Origin: Oscillospiraceae bacterium
Lineage (GTDB): Bacteria > Bacillota > Clostridia > Oscillospirales > Ruminococcaceae
DNA length: 10,450 nt
Reading direction: 5' to 3'
Assembly: GCA_003453215.1 (NCBI GenBank)
Contig: DMMB01000050.1
Coordinates: 18,044 to 28,493 of the forward strand
The notes beneath the pieces are model-generated. The model was not told the DNA's origin. It saw nothing but the letters and a program-made list of their open reading frames with translations, and did no database searches. Position numbers and translations under genes: made by a program. How positions within the stretch are numbered: position 1 is the stretch's first letter; each line of letters opens with the position of its first letter. Shown piece by piece: positions 7,164 to 10,450 of the stretch.

Positions 7164-7181
7164 TACAGAAATGCCGCCTTT
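7164..7181 (-). promoter_or_regulatory. Strong ribosome site in front of non-standard codons of the XRE gene
   Basis: Read on the - strand, AAAGGCGG (7181-7174) lies seven bases before an in-frame GTA (7166-7164) and one base before an in-frame ATT (7172-7170). It falls about 18 bases into the predicted transcript. The spacing suits a start at the GTA position, where GTG would be expected. This site also overlaps the -35 box of the kinase promoter on the other strand. Confidence 0.4.
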
Positions 7182-7207
7182 ACAATGGTGATTTTCTACC
7201 GTATAAT
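7179..7207 (+). promoter_or_regulatory. Promoter of the kinase operon
   Basis: TTTACA (7179-7184) and TATAAT (7202-7207) are separated by exactly 17 bases, a near-consensus sigma-A promoter. Transcription should begin near 7214. Confidence 0.78.
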
Positions 7208-7234
7208 AATACTGTTTTGGATAAAGAAAATCAA
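7206..7234 (-). promoter_or_regulatory. Divergent promoter of the XRE gene, overlapping the kinase promoter
   Basis: On the - strand the -35 box is TTGATT (7234-7229) and the -10 box is TATTAT (7211-7206), again with 17 bases between. Its -10 box shares bases 7206-7207 with the -10 box of the kinase promoter, so polymerase cannot occupy both at once. Predicted transcript start is near 7199. Confidence 0.65.
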
Positions 7235-7969
7235 TATGCCCGGTGCATAGTAGAAAAGGGGGAAACAGCCATTTATCAGTATTTGCTGCAAAGCGTGGCA
7301 GCGGATTATGAGACAGTACGGGTGATGAAAAACGGCCCGCGCGGCAGCGTTTCGCTTTTGCAGAACAAACAGAATGGAAAGCGGCTGGTTTTCCGCCATT
7401 ATGAGGGCAGCGGCGAAGTGTACCAAAAGCTGCTCCCCATTTCCTGCCCTTACCTGCCGCAGATTATGGAGGCAGCGGAAGAAAACGGAAGGGTTGCAGT
7501 GCTGGAAGAGTATGTTGAAGGAGATTCCCTGGCAGAACTGCTGCGCGGGGCCTGCTTTACAGCGACGGAAGCGCGGGAAATCACCTGGCAGCTGTGTCAG
7601 GCCCTGTGGGTGCTGCATAGCCTGGGCGCGGTACACCGGGATGTGAAACCGGAAAATGTCATTCTCCGCGGGCGGCAGGCTGTGCTGATCGATTTTGATG
7701 CTTCCCGGCTGTTTAAAGGGGAACACACAGCCGATACCCGTATTCTGGGTACGACAGGTTATGCCGCGCCGGAACAGTACGGAATTGCCCAGACCGATGA
7801 GCGGGCCGATATTTATTCGCTGGGCGTGCTGCTGAATATTATGCTGACCGGCAAGCACCCTTCCAAGGAATTGACCCATGGCCGCCTGGGACACGTGGTG
7901 CAGAAATGTACGATGGTAACCCCCAAAAAGCGGTATCGGAGTGTTCTTAGCCTAATGGAAGCGCTGTAA
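7217..7969 (+). CDS. Small Hanks-type Ser/Thr protein kinase
   Basis: The frame gives 250 residues from TTG 7217, the longest with a standard start; the more likely start is ATT 7271 (232 residues). It is a bare cytosolic kinase domain with no membrane segment or sensor domain. Visible motifs are the glycine-loop region NGPRGSVSLL, hinge-like VLEEYVEGDSL, the catalytic loop HRDVKPEN (Asp142, Lys144, Asn147), DFD at 159-161 in place of DFG, the activation-segment end GTTGYAAPEQYG and DIYSLGVLLNIMLTG. The ATP-anchoring Lys of the usual VAIK motif is replaced by Arg60 in RLVFRHYEG. The C-lobe is short, ending at YRSVLSLMEAL. The gene is 22 bases upstream of the zinc-ribbon gene, so the two form an operon, and it is divergent from the XRE gene. 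The family and most catalytic residues are clear; activity and substrate are not. Confidence 0.9.
   Translation: MDKENQYARCIVEKGETAIYQYLLQSVAADYETVRVMKNGPRGSVSLLQNKQNGKRLVFRHYEGSGEVYQKLLPISCPYLPQIMEAAEENGRVAVLEEYVEGDSLAELLRGACFTATEAREITWQLCQALWVLHSLGAVHRDVKPENVILRGRQAVLIDFDASRLFKGEHTADTRILGTTGYAAPEQYGIAQTDERADIYSLGVLLNIMLTGKHPSKELTHGRLGHVVQKCTMVTPKKRYRSVLSLMEAL
7256..7273 (+). promoter_or_regulatory. Kinase ribosome site pointing to an ATT start
   Basis: AAGGGGG (7256-7262) lies eight bases before an in-frame ATT at 7271. The only standard alternatives are TTG at 7217, which has no ribosome site and sits at the predicted transcript start, and TTG at 7283, 20 bases from the purine run. The following residues (YQYLLQSVAADYETVRV) look like the natural beginning of the kinase. 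Confidence 0.5.
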
Positions 7970-7991
7970 AATAGCACAAGGGAGACAAAAA

Positions 7992-9233
7992 ATGAGCAAA
8001 CAATGCAAAAATTGCGGTGCCGAGCTGCCGGAAGGGGCTTCCTTCTGCCCGCACTGCACCCAGAGCCAGATTGAACGAAAAGAGGTAAAGCCGCCGCATC
8101 TGTGGCGGAAAAAGATGCGGTATGTACTGCTGGGCGCTGCAGTGGTGGTCGCAGTAGCTTTGGCGTTTTATCTGCCTAATCGTCCCCAAACCTTCGAAGG
8201 CGGTGCCGCTGTGACCTATACCGATCGGGAGGGCAGCTACGATCTGCTGGTCACCTTTTTCCCGGGGGATATTACCAACAACCGCCCCATTGGCAGCAAA
8301 ACCGTAAAAGCATCGCCGGGAGAAACCAATATGGATACCCCGATGCTGGGAATTTACCAAAACGGAGAATTGGCCGATACAGAACAGTTCTTTGCCAAGG
8401 TGCAAAGCTGCACGCTGGAGGCTGTCCCTCTTGAAAACGGGACGCTGGTTGTGGATACTCCGGCCTACAATCCGGATTACCGGCCGTCGGCGCGGATGAG
8501 CTACATTTATTATACCGGCGAAAGCGGCACCCATGAGCTGCGCTGGACCATTACCATGAAAAATGGTGATGTCATTTGTCTGAAGCAGACCTATGAGGTC
8601 ATTCCGCTGGTGCACCAGGTTTACACGCCGGAGGATACGCCGCTGGATACCATAGAGGATCTGAAAGCCCTGCTGGAACGGATCGAGCAGGAGGTTCCCG
8701 CCGATACCATCGTGGATATTTATCTGCCGCCGGTCACTTATCAGGGCGGGCTTACCATTCTTTCCCGCGCGGTGAACCTGTATGGCGGAACCGATGGCAA
8801 TGCACGCACCACCTTTACGGGGACGCTTTCGGTTCATTCCGATTCCCCCGCCAATGTCATGCTGTTTGATATGGATTTTATTGGCCATGGCGGAACAGGT
8901 CTTTCGGCTACGGCCTCGGTGTATATGGGCGGCTGTACCTTTACCGGCTGGGATGTGGGAGCAGTGGCGTTGGATGGCGGTATGATCGGTGTGGAGCGGT
9001 GTGAGTTCCGGCAGAACGGCATCGGCTTTTTGTACCGGTCGGAAAGCTTCCGCTCCTTTAATGATGTGTTCCCGGATTGCATCATTGCGGATAACGATAT
9101 CGGCGTACAGTTTGCACTTTTGTCGGGGAATATCTGCATCAATTTTGCAGGCAGTGTCTTTTCCGGCAACCGAGTGGATGTGGATAATCCGATCAACTAT
9201 CCCATCGATCTTTCCGGAGCTCTTTTCGAATAA
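7992..9233 (+). CDS. Zinc-ribbon, single-pass membrane protein with C-terminal beta-helix
   Basis: This 413-residue protein begins with a four-cysteine zinc ribbon (Cys5, Cys8, Cys19, Cys22) in the cytosol. A basic linker (WRKKMR) follows, then one transmembrane helix (about 44-61), so the rest should lie outside the membrane. Residues about 65-225 form a beta-rich region with no family I can name. Residues about 235-413 resemble a right-handed parallel beta-helix, with repeated short strands and turns such as VNLYGGTDGNA, VYMGGCTFTG, GVERCEFRQNGIGF and CIIADNDIGVQF. Such folds often bind carbohydrate or act as structural shafts. The ATG has AAGGGAGA six bases upstream. The gene follows the kinase directly and ends at its own terminator. 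A likely role is a membrane partner or target of the kinase; this is inferred from operon position only. Confidence 0.85.
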   Translation: MSKQCKNCGAELPEGASFCPHCTQSQIERKEVKPPHLWRKKMRYVLLGAAVVVAVALAFYLPNRPQTFEGGAAVTYTDREGSYDLLVTFFPGDITNNRPIGSKTVKASPGETNMDTPMLGIYQNGELADTEQFFAKVQSCTLEAVPLENGTLVVDTPAYNPDYRPSARMSYIYYTGESGTHELRWTITMKNGDVICLKQTYEVIPLVHQVYTPEDTPLDTIEDLKALLERIEQEVPADTIVDIYLPPVTYQGGLTILSRAVNLYGGTDGNARTTFTGTLSVHSDSPANVMLFDMDFIGHGGTGLSATASVYMGGCTFTGWDVGAVALDGGMIGVERCEFRQNGIGFLYRSESFRSFNDVFPDCIIADNDIGVQFALLSGNICINFAGSVFSGNRVDVDNPINYPIDLSGALFE

Positions 9234-9245
9234 AAACAAGGACAG

Positions 9246-9283
9246 AAAACGCAGGGGCCGGGCAAAGCTACCTGCGTTTTTTT
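9246..9283 (+). terminator. Rho-independent terminator of the kinase operon
   Basis: AAAACGCAGG (9246-9255) pairs perfectly with CCTGCGTTTT (9271-9280) around a 15-base loop, with seven T at 9277-9283. It starts 13 bases after the stop codon. Confidence 0.88.
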
Positions 9284-9320
9284 GACACAAATTATCGAAA
9301 AAAAGGGAGCTAGCTATGCA

Positions 9321-9380
9321 GCCGGTTAATTGTTTTCGAAGATTTCCTGCAGTATGCTATAAAAGAATGTGAAAACCGGC
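9321..9380. repeat. Inverted repeat flanking the predicted -10 box
   Basis: GCCGGTT (9321-9327) and AACCGGC (9374-9380) are exact inverted copies that can be extended by two more pairs past one mismatch. They bracket the TATAAA box and could be paired half-sites for a regulator, or chance. Confidence 0.25.
9355..9363 (+). promoter_or_regulatory. Extended -10 promoter for the secreted repeat protein
   Basis: TGC followed by TATAAA (9358-9363) makes an extended -10 element. The base run at the matching -35 position (TTCGAA, 9335-9340) is weak. The predicted transcript starts near 9370, leaving a leader of about 100 bases. Confidence 0.5.
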
Positions 9381-9427
9381 AGCCGTGTACCGTGACGAAT
9401 GCCGACAGACACTGAAAACAGGCAGAA

Positions 9428-9445
9428 CCCGCCCAAAGCGGCGGG
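9428..9445 (+). other. G-C hairpin in the leader of the repeat protein
   Basis: CCCGCC (9428-9433) pairs with GGCGGG (9440-9445) around a six-base loop. It ends 13 bases before the AAGGA ribosome site. No T-tract follows, so it would shape the leader rather than end transcription. Confidence 0.4.
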
Positions 9446-9469
9446 AAATGCGGGAAAGAAGGAACAAAA

Positions 9470-10450
9470 ATGAAAGCTTTACGGAGCAAGAAACTGGCCG
9501 CCCTGGCTCTGGCGGTGGTACTGCTGGCAGGAATGCTGCCGGTAGGGGTAAGCGCAATGAGCGGCTGTACCGATGGGCTGCACAAACCCGGGGACACTCT
9601 GTGCCCCGCCAACTGGAACAGCGAGACCGGCGGTTATGGATACGATTATTATCTCTGTACGGTGTGCGGCGCCGCCTGCAATGCCAATGGCGGCGGTGAG
9701 GTATTTGTGGGGCCCGAAAACGGCTGCAGCGGCGGCTACAAGTGCCATGTGCCGGATCGGGACAATCCCTATGTGACTGCCTGCAGCGGCAATACGGACT
9801 TTTACTACTGCAAGGCGTGCAAAAAGATTGTCGATGCCGATGGCACCGTTGCCGATGTTTCTGCATTGGGCGGGCACACCCCCGGCGATAGCCAGAAGCC
9901 GGCGGACTATAAACCTTGTGTCGGCGGGCATCAGTCACCATACTACATCTGCACTGTCTGCGAGGCGGCCTGTGAAGCCGATGGCAGCGCAGCCCCTTAT
10001 ACCCGGGGAACGGGAGTTCACCGGCCGGGAACCACCCTGTATCCGGCTGACTGGAACAGCACCGATGGCGGGTATGTCGTTGAACATTACATATGTGAGG
10101 ACTGCGGCTGGGGCTGCGATGCAGTCGGAAACGCGGAGATGTTTGTAAGTCCCGGTGATACATGCGCCACCGGTAAGCACACCCCCGGCACAGAATGGCA
10201 CGAGGCAGATTACACCTCCTGCAACGGCGGTTATAAGAGCGGTTGGTACGAGTGCAGCGAGTGCCACCAGCCCTGCGATGCCGAAGGAAATGCGCTGGAA
10301 TGGGAACCGGGAACAGGAGAGCATACCCGCGGAACAGAGGAGTTCCCCGCAGATTACACCCCCTGCTTTGGCGGATTCCGGGAATCTCACTATGAATGTG
10401 TAGCTTGCCATTGCCCGCTGGACGCCGAGGGAAATGTAATAGAGCCGGAA
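9470..10450 (+). CDS. Secreted cysteine-rich tandem-repeat protein (partial, runs off the end)
   Basis: The frame from ATG 9470 stays open for 327 codons to the window edge. AAGGA (9459-9463) lies six bases upstream of the start. Residues 1-29 form a classic signal peptide (MKALRSKK, hydrophobic core, VSA cleavage site before Met30), so the protein is exported. The mature part contains 26 cysteines and is built of about six units of 43-55 residues. Each unit carries Y-x-C-x2-C, usually followed by x3-C, D-A-x-G, and in most units an H-x-P-G-T and P-A-D-Y-x-x-C-x-G-G segment. The C-x2-C pairs could bind metal or form disulfides. No sortase or surface-binding signal is visible, but the C-terminus is missing. 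I do not recognise the family. It is separated from the kinase operon by a terminator and has its own promoter. Confidence 0.88.
   Translation, partial: MKALRSKKLAALALAVVLLAGMLPVGVSAMSGCTDGLHKPGDTLCPANWNSETGGYGYDYYLCTVCGAACNANGGGEVFVGPENGCSGGYKCHVPDRDNPYVTACSGNTDFYYCKACKKIVDADGTVADVSALGGHTPGDSQKPADYKPCVGGHQSPYYICTVCEAACEADGSAAPYTRGTGVHRPGTTLYPADWNSTDGGYVVEHYICEDCGWGCDAVGNAEMFVSPGDTCATGKHTPGTEWHEADYTSCNGGYKSGWYECSECHQPCDAEGNALEWEPGTGEHTRGTEEFPADYTPCFGGFRESHYECVACHCPLDAEGNVIEPE
9581..10450 (+). repeat. Diverged tandem repeats inside the secreted protein
   Basis: Unit starts, judged by the conserved His codon, are near 9581, 9746, 9875, 10019, 10178 and 10322, with spacings of 165, 129, 144, 159 and 144 bases. 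The fourth to sixth units are the most alike (H-x-P/R-G-T, A-D-Y/W, G-G, Y-x-C-x2-C, D-A-x-G-N). The second is shortest and lacks the H-x-P-G segment. Repetition is at the protein level; long DNA identity is not obvious, so the duplication is old. Confidence 0.8.

Noticed and set aside
7196..7894. 232-residue - strand frame opposite the kinase
   Set aside because: It is the shadow of a gene with unmistakable kinase motifs.
7947..9290. 447-residue - strand frame opposite the zinc-ribbon gene
   Set aside because: It mirrors a gene with clear zinc ribbon, membrane helix, ribosome site and terminator. The His/Ile/Gly-rich product shows no motif.
9316..9372. 18-codon open frame with AAAGGGAG six bases before its ATG
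   Set aside because: It ends at the predicted transcript start of the next gene and no promoter places it on a message. TTGACA at 9282 has no matching -10 box. It could be chance.
9357..10163. 268-residue - strand frame opposite the secreted repeat protein
   Set aside because: Arg/Cys/Ser-rich shadow; the + strand frame has a signal peptide and ordered repeats.
10253..10414. CxxCH motifs (CSECH, CVACH) suggesting a c-type cytochrome
   Set aside because: Only two of the six aligned C-x2-C pairs are followed by His, so this is chance within a Cys/His-rich repeat rather than haem attachment.

Overview
The window looks like chromosomal DNA of a moderately GC-rich (by eye about 55-57%) low-motility Firmicute of the class Clostridia, most likely an Oscillospiraceae/Ruminococcaceae-type gut anaerobe. 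The grounds are the paired second type II topoisomerase genes, strong purine-rich ribosome binding sites, A/T-type sigma-A promoters, Rho-independent terminators, an iron-dependent alcohol dehydrogenase, and a small soluble Ser/Thr kinase next to an XRE regulator and a zinc-ribbon membrane protein. This placement is inferred from protein content only.

Layout. (1) 1-3798: the end of a topoisomerase IV/gyrase-type B subunit, then cinA, then the matching A subunit, all on the + strand. (2) 3799-4360: a structured non-coding stretch, a near-consensus promoter, a leader hairpin, secG and a strong terminator, so secG looks monocistronic. (3) 4361-6748: a promoter and operator-like palindrome, a lipoprotein of unknown role, an intercistronic hairpin, an iron-containing alcohol dehydrogenase and a bidirectional terminator. 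(4) 6747-9283: an XRE-type regulator on the - strand, divergent from an operon of a small protein kinase and a zinc-ribbon/transmembrane/beta-helix protein. The two transcripts start from promoters whose -10 boxes physically overlap. (5) 9284-10450: an extended -10 promoter, a structured leader and the first 327 codons of a secreted, cysteine-rich tandem-repeat protein that runs off the end.

The most interesting part is region 4. The shared promoter means the regulator and the kinase operon probably cannot fire together. Both genes also have their best ribosome binding site in front of a codon that is not a normal start (ATT for the kinase, GTA or ATT for the regulator). The kinase has Arg where the ATP-anchoring Lys is expected, and its partner links a cytosolic zinc ribbon to an extracytoplasmic beta-helix. 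A working model, which is inference only, is a small self-contained envelope-sensing or kinase module. The second notable item is the secreted repeat protein, with six Y-x-C-x2-C units and 26 cysteines in 327 residues, which resembles no family I can name. No tRNA, rRNA, CRISPR array, insertion sequence or phage gene was seen. No gene-free stretch exceeds 300 bases; the longest (3799-4066, 4301-4526, 9234-9469) are described feature by feature.
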